Shown here: positions 9,462 to 17,521 of the stretch, one piece after another
Numbering within the stretch: the first letter of the stretch is position 1
Layout: every line of letters begins with the position of its first letter
Source: Akkermansia muciniphila
Lineage (GTDB): Bacteria; Verrucomicrobiota; Kiritimatiellia; RFP12; JAAYNR01
Direction: 5' to 3'
Length of the DNA: 64,000 bases
Assembly: GCA_945870025.1 (NCBI GenBank)
Contig: CAMBQN010000012.1
Coordinates: 17,979 to 81,978 of the forward strand
Position numbers and translations under genes: made by a program
The notes under the pieces: model-generated
Databases searched by the model: none
Told to the model about the DNA's origin: nothing
What the model saw: only the letters and a program-made list of their open reading frames with translations

Positions 9462-10433
9462 TCAGCGAGTCCCGCCGGACTCATTCTTCCGCCCTCCGCC
9501 GGTCTCACGACGCACTTCGGCGGCCCGGAATTCCCGTGGATTCGTACCTTCTAGTTGCGAGAACACCCGGGAAAAGTAGCCGGGGTCCGCATAGCCGCAG
9601 CGCGCGGCGATCTCCTTGATATTCCACTGGGTTGTGCGCAGCAGGTGCCGGGCCAGGTGGCAGCGCTCGTGGTTGACATGCGCGGTCAACCGTACGCCGC
9701 CATCGCGGTGGAAACGGTTGGAGAGATAGTCCGGCGTGCAGCGCAACTGGCCGGCCAGGTGCTGCACGGAAAGACGTGTATCCGTCAAGTGTTCCTGGAC
9801 GAGACGACGGCAGCGAGACACCAGGGCCGATTCCGCGCTCCGGGGGCGCTGCGCGGTTTGCTCGACGATGACCTGCAACAGCCCCAGATGGGTCAGCAGC
9901 AGACCCTGCACCACCGGATGAGACACCGGATGACCGGCGGTCACAAGATCAGCCGCCTCGCTCAGATAGCCATAAAGCTGGCTGCCATAGACATGCGCGG
10001 CGTTGCACGATCCGCCGATCCTGATCGACGTGATGCCCCCATGCGACGTCCCACAGGGCAAGCCTGCGTGATAACTGAAATAGCCGGGGCCATGCATGAA
10101 GACCAGATTGCAGAACGGCGACGTCGTGGAATCCGCCGACTCATGGTGCGCCACGCCCCGGGGAATCAGCAGGAGACCGGGCGCTTCGCAAACAACCAGA
10201 CCGGTCGTCAGTCGCATGCGCGAAGCGCCGCTGACCTGCAGAAACAGCTCAGGGCGGGAGTGGTAATGACTCCCCTTGCCACGGTCGCAAAACAACGGCG
10301 TGGCCAGCGGAATATGCACGCCGCTCATGTCACCGGAAGCGATCCGGTGTACGAGCGCGGCCAGTGTCTGCTGCGTCAAGTGATGGACAGCCGCCGCTGA
10401 ATCGGCTTGTGTAATATTACATGTTTTGTCCAT
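9462..10433 (-). CDS. AraC-family transcriptional regulator with cupin sensor domain
   Basis: The regulator has about 323 residues. An N-terminal cupin-like sensor holds CDRGKGSHYHSRPELFLQV. The C-terminal AraC domain has two helix-turn-helix units: LSVQHLAGQLRCTPDYLSNRF and IKEIAARCGYADPGYFSRVF, followed by GTNPREFR. These domains normally bind a sugar or similar small molecule and activate nearby catabolic genes. I prefer the ATG at 10433; a TTG at 10448 extends the frame by five residues but its ribosome site is too close. It is divergent from the Gfo/Idh/MocA gene across a 136-base gap containing a palindrome, so that gene and the lipoprotein/glycosidase pair downstream are its likely targets. 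The ligand is unknown. Confidence 0.88.
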   Translation of the reverse strand: MDKTCNITQADSAAAVHHLTQQTLAALVHRIASGDMSGVHIPLATPLFCDRGKGSHYHSRPELFLQVSGASRMRLTTGLVVCEAPGLLLIPRGVAHHESADSTTSPFCNLVFMHGPGYFSYHAGLPCGTSHGGITSIRIGGSCNAAHVYGSQLYGYLSEAADLVTAGHPVSHPVVQGLLLTHLGLLQVIVEQTAQRPRSAESALVSRCRRLVQEHLTDTRLSVQHLAGQLRCTPDYLSNRFHRDGGVRLTAHVNHERCHLARHLLRTTQWNIKEIAARCGYADPGYFSRVFSQLEGTNPREFRAAEVRRETGGGRKNESGGTR

Positions 10434-10569
10434 ATATTTTCGGTTCAATCCCTGATTTACCAGTTGAACTTGTATAAATTATACATAATGATGTCCCCAA
10501 TGCAAGGGATAAGCGTGCAGGTTTTGTCTGTTATGGGTCTGGCAGAAAAGCGAAGGAAGGAAATCCAGT
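10434..10569. promoter_or_regulatory. Divergent control region with AT-rich palindrome
   Basis: This gap separates the AraC gene (minus) from the Gfo/Idh/MocA operon (plus). It contains a perfect odd palindrome at 10472-10484, GTATAAATTATAC, in an otherwise GC-rich neighbourhood, a plausible operator or overlapping promoter. AAGGAAG at the end is the ribosome site for the gene at 10570. Function is inferred from position only. Confidence 0.4.
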
Positions 10570-11628
10570 ATGCGTAAAACGACGAATCGAAAGTTGCGCT
10601 GCGGCGTCATTGGTCTCGGCATGGGACGCGGACATATACACGGGTATCAGAGCCACCCCGCGTGCGAGCTGGTGGCGGTGGCCGATCTGGACGAAGGGCG
10701 GCTGGCGGCAGCGCAGGCTGAATTCAAAGTGCCGCAGACCTACACGGACGCGCAGGACATGCTGAAGCACGCCGGTTTGGACGTGGTCAGCGTAGCCACG
10801 CCGAACAAGTTCCACGCGCCGCTCACCCTGGCGGCGCTGAAGGCCGGGTGCCACGTGCTGTGCGAGAAGCCGATGGCCATGACGCTGCCGGAGGCGCTGG
10901 CCATGCAGCGAACGGCCGTGACGTGCCGCAAGAAGCTGGCGATCAATTTCTCCTACCGCTTCAGCGCCATGAGCTTTGCGCTTAAGCAGCAGGTCGACTC
11001 CGGCCTGATCGGCAACATCTACTTCGGCCGCACCGTCTGGCACCGCCGGCGCGGCATGCCGGGGTTTGGCGGGTGGTTCGGCAACAAGGATCTGGCGGGC
11101 GGCGGACCGCTGATCGATCTGGGCGTACACCGCATTGATCTGGCCCTGTGGCTGATGGGGCACCCCCGCCCGGTTTCGGTCAGCGGCAGCACCTATAACG
11201 TCATCGCCGCGCGCAAGGCCATCGAGCAGAAGAAGCACTACTCCGTCGAGGATCTCGCCGCCGGGATCGTGAAGTTCGACAACGGCGCCACACTGATCGT
11301 CGAGGCCTCGTGGGCGCTCAACAACAACGAGAACGAACACATGGTCACCTCGCTCTACGGCGACAAGGGTGGTCTGGTGCAGAAAAACCGCAACGGCACG
11401 TACGACTTCACGGCCGAAATCTACACCGAGGAGGGCGGCAACCTCTACACCAAAGTGCTGGATCAGGCCGTGACGCAACCTCCCAACGCCTACCACGACT
11501 TCATCGACAGCATCCTGCAGAACCGCGAACCGCTGGCCACGGCCGAGCACGGTGTCCGTGTGCAGATGATCCTCGACGGCCTCTACCGCAGTGCGGCCGA
11601 AGGGCGCGAAATCCGTTTCAAGAAGTAA
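10570..11628 (+). CDS. Gfo/Idh/MocA-family NAD(P)-dependent oxidoreductase
   Basis: The 352-residue cytoplasmic dehydrogenase has an N-terminal Rossmann fold, with the nucleotide loop [16 protein letters not shown] at residues 12-27, and the family hallmark CEKPMAMT near residue 98. The C-terminal alpha/beta domain includes [19 protein letters not shown], where the conserved D-x-G-x-H/D-x-D pattern binds substrate. Such enzymes oxidise or reduce sugars, inositols and sugar acids. The ribosome site AAGGAAGG is clear. A ThuA-like gene follows after 25 bases, and Gfo/Idh/MocA plus ThuA is a recurrent sugar-catabolic pairing. The AraC gene next door probably controls both. Substrate is not predictable from sequence. 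Confidence 0.92.
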   Translation: MRKTTNRKLRCGVIGLGMGRGHIHGYQSHPACELVAVADLDEGRLAAAQAEFKVPQTYTDAQDMLKHAGLDVVSVATPNKFHAPLTLAALKAGCHVLCEKPMAMTLPEALAMQRTAVTCRKKLAINFSYRFSAMSFALKQQVDSGLIGNIYFGRTVWHRRRGMPGFGGWFGNKDLAGGGPLIDLGVHRIDLALWLMGHPRPVSVSGSTYNVIAARKAIEQKKHYSVEDLAAGIVKFDNGATLIVEASWALNNNENEHMVTSLYGDKGGLVQKNRNGTYDFTAEIYTEEGGNLYTKVLDQAVTQPPNAYHDFIDSILQNREPLATAEHGVRVQMILDGLYRSAAEGREIRFKK

Positions 11629-11653
11629 CCGACAACGAACAGGAGAACAATCC

Positions 11654-12400
11654 ATGTCTAATACCAAGATCCGCGTGACCCTGTGGAACGAATTCCGCCA
11701 TGAGCGGACCCACGAACACATCAAGAAGATCTACCCCGACGGCATGCACAAGACCATTGCCGACGCGCTGCAGAAGCAGGGCTGCATCACCCGGCTGGCG
11801 GCGCTGGACGACCCCGAGCACGGTCTGACCGAAGAGGTGTTGGCCAACACCGACGTCCTGACTTGGTGGGGACATTGCGCCCACGGCGAAGTGAGCGACG
11901 AGATCGTGGAGCGGGTCCACCGGCACGTGGTGGAACGCGGCATGGGCTTGATCGTGCTCCATTCCGGGCACCACTCCAAGATCTTCCGCAAGCTGATGGG
12001 CACCACCGGCAACCTGCGCTGGCGCGAGGCGGGCGAGAAGGAACGCCTGTGGGTCATCACCCCCGGACATCCGATTGCGGAGGGTATCGGCGACTTCTTC
12101 GAGCTGGAGCAGACGGAGATGTACGGCGAGTTCTTCGACATCCCCACGCCGGACGATGTGGTCTTCATCAGTTGGTTTGAAGGCGGCGAGGTCTTCCGCA
12201 GCGGTTGCTGCTGGCAACGCGGCAAGGGAAAGGTGTTCTACTTCCGTCCGGGCCACGAGACCTACCCGATTTACCACAATGCAAACGTGCAGAAGGTGAT
12301 CGGCAACGCCGCGCGCTGGGCACGATACGCGGGCAATGCCACGCCCAATACCTGCATCTGGGCGAAGGATCCGCTGGAGAAGCTCGAGACCGGCGTGTGA
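11654..12400 (+). CDS. ThuA-like protein (trehalose-utilisation family)
   Basis: The 248-residue protein belongs to the ThuA family, a class I glutamine-amidotransferase-like fold found in disaccharide catabolism operons. Visible features are an early [11 protein letters not shown] segment, [34 protein letters not shown] (the position of the amidotransferase elbow, here without a nucleophilic Cys), and late [14 protein letters not shown]. Its biochemical activity is not settled; in Sinorhizobium, ThuA/ThuB work in oxidation of trehalose-type sugars. The start at 11654 follows AGGAG; the frame extends upstream into the previous gene but without conservation. It forms a two-gene unit with the preceding dehydrogenase. 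Confidence 0.87.
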   Translation: MSNTKIRVTLWNEFRHERTHEHIKKIYPDGMHKTIADALQKQGCITRLAALDDPEHGLTEEVLANTDVLTWWGHCAHGEVSDEIVERVHRHVVERGMGLIVLHSGHHSKIFRKLMGTTGNLRWREAGEKERLWVITPGHPIAEGIGDFFELEQTEMYGEFFDIPTPDDVVFISWFEGGEVFRSGCCWQRGKGKVFYFRPGHETYPIYHNANVQKVIGNAARWARYAGNATPNTCIWAKDPLEKLETGV

Positions 12401-12433
12401 GGGAGACGCCCCGGGGCTATATGGCCTTTGGTT

Positions 12434-12513
12434 GACGCGACGACTCGGTGACCCGATGACGCCCGGACCAGGCGGTTCATCACGGCGCCACCGAGTCATC
12501 GAGTCCCCGCGTC
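12434..12513. repeat. Imperfect inverted-repeat island (GACGACTCGGTGA dialect)
   Basis: Bases 12434-12460 pair with the reverse complement of 12487-12513 at about 21 of 27 positions, including a perfect core GACTCGGTG (12442-12450) / CACCGAGTC (12489-12497). The unit GAC-x5 recurs in each arm. It lies between the convergent ThuA and rhamnose mutarotase genes. A short related stretch occurs at 21374-21391. No T-run follows, so termination is uncertain. Confidence 0.55.
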
Positions 12514-12562
12514 CTTTTTAGCCGGGTCGGACGGCCCCCGGCACTCTGACGGGTTCTTCCCC

Positions 12563-12880
12563 TCACGCCTCTTTCTTCATCCGATAGACTTCATCGAAAT
12601 CCAGCTTCTGAAATTCGGGATCGCCCAACGGCTTCATCAGCGCCTGCCACTTGACTTGCACGTCGTTCGCGTCCAGCCACGCGCTGGAGGCGGCATGAAG
12701 GGCCTCGTCGTATTCGAGATAGATCACCAGCAGATTGTCGTGCAGGAAGCAGCTCAACTCGGTGAAGCCTGCTTTCCGGTAAACCGCTTCCAGCTCAGGC
12801 CAGACCTGCCGGTGGTAGGTCTTGTAGGCGTCCAGGCACTCGGGCTTGATCCGGGCCATGTGAAGGGTGCGTTTGGTCAT
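12563..12880 (-). CDS. rhaU: L-rhamnose mutarotase
   Basis: The 105-residue protein is a full-length member of the RhaU/RhaM family. It interconverts alpha and beta anomers of L-rhamnose (also L-fucose-like sugars in some relatives) so that the isomerase sees the right anomer. Characteristic segments are KPECLDAYKTYHRQVWPEL with the conserved His, then FLHDNLLVIYLEYDE, and the C-terminal WQALMKPLG. GGAGG precedes the ATG at 12880. It is transcribed away from the fucosidase-like operon across a 200-base divergent region. A GH78 rhamnosidase is encoded at 51.9-54.2 kb, giving a source of free rhamnose. No rhamnose isomerase or kinase of the classical type is visible here. Confidence 0.88.
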   Translation of the reverse strand: MTKRTLHMARIKPECLDAYKTYHRQVWPELEAVYRKAGFTELSCFLHDNLLVIYLEYDEALHAASSAWLDANDVQVKWQALMKPLGDPEFQKLDFDEVYRMKKEA

Positions 12881-13010
12881 GTGTTGTCCTCCGTCTTTTC
12901 AAATGCGGCTCGGCGGGTCCCCGCCATGAAGAGAACCGAGCGTTCACGAGCTAGAACGGTACCGGATGTGAGAACGTAAGACAATAGAATTTTTTCGGGC
13001 CCGGCGATTC

Positions 13011-13039
13011 TTGACCTTCCCGGTCAGACGAGGTACTAT
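13011..13039 (+). promoter_or_regulatory. Sigma70-like promoter for the fucosidase-like/URO-D operon
   Basis: TTGACC (13011-13016) and TACTAT (13034-13039) are separated by exactly 17 bases. The predicted transcript would begin near 13046, 35 bases before the first start codon. A small dyad (GACC TTCCC GGTC) overlaps the -35 box and could be an operator. Confidence 0.6.
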
Positions 13040-13080
13040 CATCGGCTTTTAGAGAACCCTTAATTGGAAGAGACTCGATC

Positions 13081-14142
13081 ATGAAAGATTCACGGGCGTC
13101 ATGGATGAAGCAAGGGAAGTTCGGCGTGATGGTTCACTGGTGCGTGCCGAAAACCCCGGCGCAATACGGCAAGCGCATCGAGGATATCGACAAGGCCGCG
13201 GACCGGTTCGATCTCGCCCGGTTCATCAAGGATTTTCGCCGCACCCAGGCCGACTGGCTGATCTTCACGATCGGACAAGGCTCCGGATACGCCAGCCCGA
13301 ACAGCGTCATTGACCGTCTGGCCGGTCCCGGACATTGCACCCGGCGCGATCTGATCTTGGAAGTCGCCAAGGAAGTCAAGAAACTCGGTCGCCGCTTTAT
13401 CGCCTACATACCGCCCGTGCTCCGAAAAAAGGACTTCTCCTTTGGTCCCATTGATCTGTCTGAAGAGGCGTTTCAGTTGCAGCACACGGCCGTTATCGAG
13501 GAGTACGCGCGTCGGTTTGGCAAGCATCTGGACGGCTGGTGGTTCGACGGTGGCTCCACCGCTCCGGAGTTCCACGACGGGATGGTCAAGAAACTCCGCG
13601 CCGCACGCGCCGGCAACCCGAATGCGGCGGTGACATTCAACAACGGATCCATCTGCCTCGGCTTATCTCAGCCCGTGATTCCGGGTCAGGATTATCTGTC
13701 CGGCGAATCGGAGTTCCTGCTGAAGGGCAAGATCCGCTACGGCCGCGGGACCGACATCCTGACGCCCCTGCCTCAGGGGAAGGCCTCGCACAAGCCGGCC
13801 ATGGGACGCGGCGTTACGGACTGCACCGGCCATGTGTGCACGCTCCCACTGCCGCAGCCGCCGCCCACGTGCATCTGGCACGCCCTGCTGCCGATCGACT
13901 GCATGTGGGAAACCGGCATTCCGTTTAACCCGGACTGGCAGAATCCGGCTTTTCCGTGGGTGGCCCCCAAGCCGCACCAGATGGAGAAACCGCTTTACAC
14001 CCTAGCGGATCTCGAGACCGTGGTACGCGACTTCAAGTCTGTCGGAGGCGGCGTCACGTTCAACGTCGGCATCTTCCAAGAGGGCGGTCTCGGCCCGGAC
14101 ACCGTGGATCAATTGGCCAAACTGGCGCGACGGATCCAGTAA
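13081..14142 (+). CDS. Alpha-L-fucosidase-like (GH29-type) barrel protein
   Basis: The 353-residue protein has the TIM-barrel features of GH29 fucosidases but is short and lacks the usual C-terminal beta-sandwich. The N-terminal GKFGVMVHW corresponds to the family's RFGLFxHW active-site strand, and the nucleophile-type motif is HLDGWWFDGGS with Asp156. No signal peptide is present, so it is probably cytoplasmic. Two URO-D-like genes follow at 26 bases and with an ATGA overlap, all under the promoter at 13011-13039. It might act on a modified deoxy-sugar; the absence of the second domain suggests it may differ from ordinary exo-fucosidases. The family assignment is fairly good, the substrate open. 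Confidence 0.68.
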   Translation: MKDSRASWMKQGKFGVMVHWCVPKTPAQYGKRIEDIDKAADRFDLARFIKDFRRTQADWLIFTIGQGSGYASPNSVIDRLAGPGHCTRRDLILEVAKEVKKLGRRFIAYIPPVLRKKDFSFGPIDLSEEAFQLQHTAVIEEYARRFGKHLDGWWFDGGSTAPEFHDGMVKKLRAARAGNPNAAVTFNNGSICLGLSQPVIPGQDYLSGESEFLLKGKIRYGRGTDILTPLPQGKASHKPAMGRGVTDCTGHVCTLPLPQPPPTCIWHALLPIDCMWETGIPFNPDWQNPAFPWVAPKPHQMEKPLYTLADLETVVRDFKSVGGGVTFNVGIFQEGGLGPDTVDQLAKLARRIQ

Positions 14143-14168
14143 CATTCCACAACGACAAGGAGACCCGC

Positions 14169-15227
14169 ATGAGCCACACGATCGGAATGGACAGCATCAA
14201 CCTGAAACCCACGCCACGTCCCGGGCACACGGAATACTCGCTGGAGTATTCGCTGGCCGCGCCGCAGATTGCCGCTTTTATGGGACCGGAGGGGGACCCG
14301 AACCGCTGGCGCACGTTCTACAACAATTTGGATATTGATTTTGCATGGTGTACGAATGAAGGGCCTGACCCCTGGGGCCAAGGGCGCATCACGAATATGG
14401 GGCATGCGGAGTACGCCAAGGACGGATCGGACCTGACCGCGGCCTCCCTTTGTCCCTTCCAGGATGTGGAGGAGGTGCTCAACTTTGACGCCTGCCGGGA
14501 GTATGGGCTACCGGATCACGAGGCGCTGGTGGCTTTCTACGAAAAGAGCTATCAGGATGGCATGGCGGCTCTGCCGGATCAGGTGCGCACCGGCGGCATC
14601 TACAACACCGTGATCTCCGGCGCGCTGCAGGCCTTTGGCTGGGATATGCTGTTGACGGCGGCCGCAGACCGGGAGCGTTTTGCCAAGGTGCTGCAGAGCT
14701 TCGGTAAGCGCACGCTGCACTACATGACGGCGCACGCAGAGACTTCCGCCGAGGTCTTTATTCAGCATGACGACTTTGTCTGGACCGAGGGTCCGTTCCT
14801 GGATCCGCCGTTCTACCGCAACGTGATCATTCCGCTCTACCGGGAGATCTGGAGCATGCTGCACAAGAAGGGGAAGAAAGTGCTCTTCTGCAGCGACGGC
14901 AAGTGGGAGATGTTTATGGAGGATATCCGTGCGGCCGGGGCCGACGGGTTCATCTTCGAGCCCTGCAATGATTTTGAGTGGGTCGTGAACCACTTTGGTG
15001 CCACCACCTGCCTCGTGGGCAGCGCCGTGGATTGCCGCACCATGACCTTCGGCACCTGGGAGCAGGTCAAGGCGGAGATCGACAAGACCATCGCCCTGAT
15101 ACCCAAGTGCCGCGGCCTGATCTGGGCGGTTGGCAATCACATCCCGGCCAACATCAATCCTGACATGATCGTGCAGTACCTGGATTACACGCGCAAACAT
15201 TGGAACAACAAGGAGCGGAGAGCATGA
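14169..15227 (+). CDS. Uroporphyrinogen decarboxylase-like (URO-D superfamily) protein 1
   Basis: The 352-residue cytoplasmic protein has the URO-D/cobalamin-independent methyltransferase barrel, seen in its closing pattern: FCSDGKWEMFMEDI, then GADGFIFEPCNDFEW and IPKCRGLIWAVGNHIP. It is not a haem enzyme by context: no porphyrin gene is near. In this superfamily a zinc-binding H-x-C motif marks corrinoid methyltransferases; here the equivalent position reads F-C-S-D, so the metal site is altered. The start at 14169 follows AAGGAG; the frame upstream is the tail of the preceding gene in another frame. Translation is coupled to the next gene by ATGA (15224-15227). Role unknown; possibly demethylation or another step in modified sugar degradation. 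Confidence 0.75.
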   Translation: MSHTIGMDSINLKPTPRPGHTEYSLEYSLAAPQIAAFMGPEGDPNRWRTFYNNLDIDFAWCTNEGPDPWGQGRITNMGHAEYAKDGSDLTAASLCPFQDVEEVLNFDACREYGLPDHEALVAFYEKSYQDGMAALPDQVRTGGIYNTVISGALQAFGWDMLLTAAADRERFAKVLQSFGKRTLHYMTAHAETSAEVFIQHDDFVWTEGPFLDPPFYRNVIIPLYREIWSMLHKKGKKVLFCSDGKWEMFMEDIRAAGADGFIFEPCNDFEWVVNHFGATTCLVGSAVDCRTMTFGTWEQVKAEIDKTIALIPKCRGLIWAVGNHIPANINPDMIVQYLDYTRKHWNNKERRA

Positions 15228-16309
15228 CAGCACGGGAAAATCTACTGGGTATGTACCGGCGCACGGGGTATCAGCACGCGCCTGTGGGGTTCGGCCTTTG
15301 CCCGTCGCTTCAGGAAACCTACCGGAAGATCGCCGGCGACACGCCGAAGGAGGAGTACTTCGACTACCCGGAGGGGTTCTGTCTCGCCTGGCTGCCGTGG
15401 CCGGAGTACAAGCAGCGCAACCCTGTCGATTGGACGCGCTACTTCGATACGCCTTTAAAGCCGGGCACCACCTTCAACGCCTACGGTGTGGCGAATGAAC
15501 CGGGGAGCGAGGCGGCCAAGCACATGACTTACATGCGGCACCCGCTGGGCCGGGCCACGTCGTTGGAAGAGCTGCAGGCTTATCCGTTCCCGGAGGTAAA
15601 TACCCTGGACACCGGCCATATCCGCCAGGCGGTGGAAGAAGCCCACGCCAAAGGGCTGGCGGCCTTAGGTTCCGTGCAGTGCACGATCTGGGAAACCGCC
15701 TGGTACATCCGCGACATGACCCAGTTGATGATGGACATGACCCTGGAGGACGAGAAGGCTACGTTCATGCTCGACACGATCACGGACATCGCCTGCCAGC
15801 ATCTGGCGCTCTACGCAGAAGCCGGCGCGGACGTGGTGGAACTCGGTGATGACATCGGTATGCAGAGCACGATTATGATGTCGCAGGAGATGTACCGGAC
15901 CTGGCTGCAGCCGCGCCTGACCAAAGTGATCGCCACCGTCAAGCGGATCAAGCCGGACATCCTGGTCTTCTATCACAGTTGCGGCTACGTGGAGCCGTTG
16001 ATTCCCAATCTGATCGAGGCCGGCATTGATATCCTTAATCCGGTCCAGCCGGAGTGCATGCCCTTCGACCGGATCCACAAGAAATACGGCCAGCAGCTCT
16101 CCTTCAACGGCACGCTCGGCACGCAGACCACCATGCCGTTCGGCACGCCGAAGGATGTGCGCGCGACGGTCCTCAAGAACCTGGAACTCGCCGGCCCGGC
16201 CGGCGGGCTGTACTGCTGCCCCACGCATCTGCTCGAACCGGAAGTGCCGTGGGCGAACGTGGAGGCCTACGTGAAGGCCTGCAAGGAGTTTCGGACTGCC
16301 GGGGGGTGA
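15224..16309 (+). CDS. URO-D-like protein 2, with methyltransferase-type HxC motif
   Basis: The 361-residue protein is a URO-D superfamily member that keeps the H-x-C zinc motif of corrinoid methyltransferases (MtaA/MtbA class): FYHSCGYVEPLI with His251 and Cys253. A possible third ligand is a Cys in GLYCCPTHLLEPEVP near residue 333. That makes a methyl-transfer role more likely than decarboxylation. The ATG overlaps the stop of the previous gene by four bases, with GGAGCGGAG upstream, so the two proteins are translationally coupled and may form a heteromer. No corrinoid-binding protein is encoded in the window. It ends 38 bases from a convergent third paralogue. Confidence 0.77.
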   Translation: MTARENLLGMYRRTGYQHAPVGFGLCPSLQETYRKIAGDTPKEEYFDYPEGFCLAWLPWPEYKQRNPVDWTRYFDTPLKPGTTFNAYGVANEPGSEAAKHMTYMRHPLGRATSLEELQAYPFPEVNTLDTGHIRQAVEEAHAKGLAALGSVQCTIWETAWYIRDMTQLMMDMTLEDEKATFMLDTITDIACQHLALYAEAGADVVELGDDIGMQSTIMMSQEMYRTWLQPRLTKVIATVKRIKPDILVFYHSCGYVEPLIPNLIEAGIDILNPVQPECMPFDRIHKKYGQQLSFNGTLGTQTTMPFGTPKDVRATVLKNLELAGPAGGLYCCPTHLLEPEVPWANVEAYVKACKEFRTAGG

Positions 16310-16347
16310 GTGTGAAGCTTGGTTCTCAGCATTGACTGTCTTGGCTT

Positions 16348-17472
16348 TCACGCCTTCATTCCGAACATCTGCTCCTTCAGGTCCAGATAGTAGAGATAGT
16401 CTGCTTCCTTTACGTCTGGCGGACAGCGGTGGTCGCAGAACGGGATGTAGCCTCCGCGCTCCACGAGCGGCACGAGTGTCTTCATGTAGGCCTTGATGGC
16501 ATCCTTGCCCTTGATCATCTGTATCTTGTCGAAGCCGCCCATGATCCGCAGATCCTTCCCGAATTCGTTCAGCAGGTCGGCCGGATGCCCGCCGCCCATG
16601 ACCTCGAACGGAAACAGGCAGTTGATCCCGGCCTTGAGGAAGCCCGGAATCAGGGGTCGCACGTCGCCATCGCAGTCCGTGTACCACAGGTCAATTCCGG
16701 CCTTGTGCAGTTTCCGTCCGATACGTTCGTAGCGGGGAACCACCACTTGCGTGAAGAAGTCGAGCGAGACAATCGGGCCGTTCTTGAAGCAGATATCCTC
16801 CCAACCGGAAGCGTAGTCGAATGGGATGTGCGGCAGGACCTGATCGAGCATGTCCTCCACCAGAACGCACGCTGTTTCGACCATGTCCTCGACCATGTCC
16901 GGATAGTCGTAACAAGCGTAGGCCAGCCCTTCGAACGTCAGCACGTTCCGGATCATCCCGATCATCGAGCCACAGGAAACCCCGAGCGGGTAGTCACGGT
17001 TGTTTGGATGGGCGTTCTTCAGCCACGCGACGTCCATTTTGCGGGCCGGATCGTCCCGGCGGAACCGCTCCTCTTTGCATCGCTTCCAGTCATCCGGCGT
17101 GACGATGCTGGCCTTGATGTAATGCGGGATCGTGTCGTGTCCGTCCTTCGGCACCTCGGCCAGCAGACCGTCGCCATTCATCATGATCCGCGTGGTCTCG
17201 GTCTCATCAACGACCTGCGACGGAAAAGGAGGGTTCATCCACGTGCACCCCCCAATCCCTTCAATACGGTCGAAGGCGAAATAGTAAGCGGCCTCCCACT
17301 CGTTGTTGATCCCGTTCTTCTTGAACATCGACCAGAGCTGGTAGTTCTCTTCCCAGTAACCGAACTCCATATTCACGGTACGGTCGAACGGCTTATAGTG
17401 CATTTGGGCGTTGAACCGCTCCCGCCCGGTCATGGTTCCCTTCCACGGTTTTCGACACGGTATGATTGCCAT
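16348..17472 (-). CDS. URO-D-like protein 3
   Basis: The 374-residue protein is a third URO-D superfamily member, on the opposite strand. It begins RKPWKGTMTGRERFNAQMHY, a segment typical of the environmental URO-D-like clade. Where URO-D-like protein 2 has H-S-C-G, this one reads WYTDCDGDVRPLIPG, so the zinc His is replaced by Asp. The terminal half has GGFDKIQMIKGKDAIKAYM and YIPFCDHRCPPDV, which contains other possible metal ligands. The start at 17472 is supported by AAGGGAG; an in-frame codon 48 bases upstream lies before this site. It follows the GH31 gene at a distance of 49 bases in the same direction and may be co-transcribed with it. Confidence 0.75.
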   Translation of the reverse strand: MAIIPCRKPWKGTMTGRERFNAQMHYKPFDRTVNMEFGYWEENYQLWSMFKKNGINNEWEAAYYFAFDRIEGIGGCTWMNPPFPSQVVDETETTRIMMNGDGLLAEVPKDGHDTIPHYIKASIVTPDDWKRCKEERFRRDDPARKMDVAWLKNAHPNNRDYPLGVSCGSMIGMIRNVLTFEGLAYACYDYPDMVEDMVETACVLVEDMLDQVLPHIPFDYASGWEDICFKNGPIVSLDFFTQVVVPRYERIGRKLHKAGIDLWYTDCDGDVRPLIPGFLKAGINCLFPFEVMGGGHPADLLNEFGKDLRIMGGFDKIQMIKGKDAIKAYMKTLVPLVERGGYIPFCDHRCPPDVKEADYLYYLDLKEQMFGMKA

Positions 17473-17521
17473 TGGCTTGTTCTCCCTTTGTCTTCCGTCG
17501 CTTGATCCCACCCACTCCAAA

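Noticed and set aside
16310..16347. Possible bidirectional terminator between convergent URO-D-like genes
   Set aside because: GTGTGAAGC and GCTTTCAC pair imperfectly and there is no T-run on either side.
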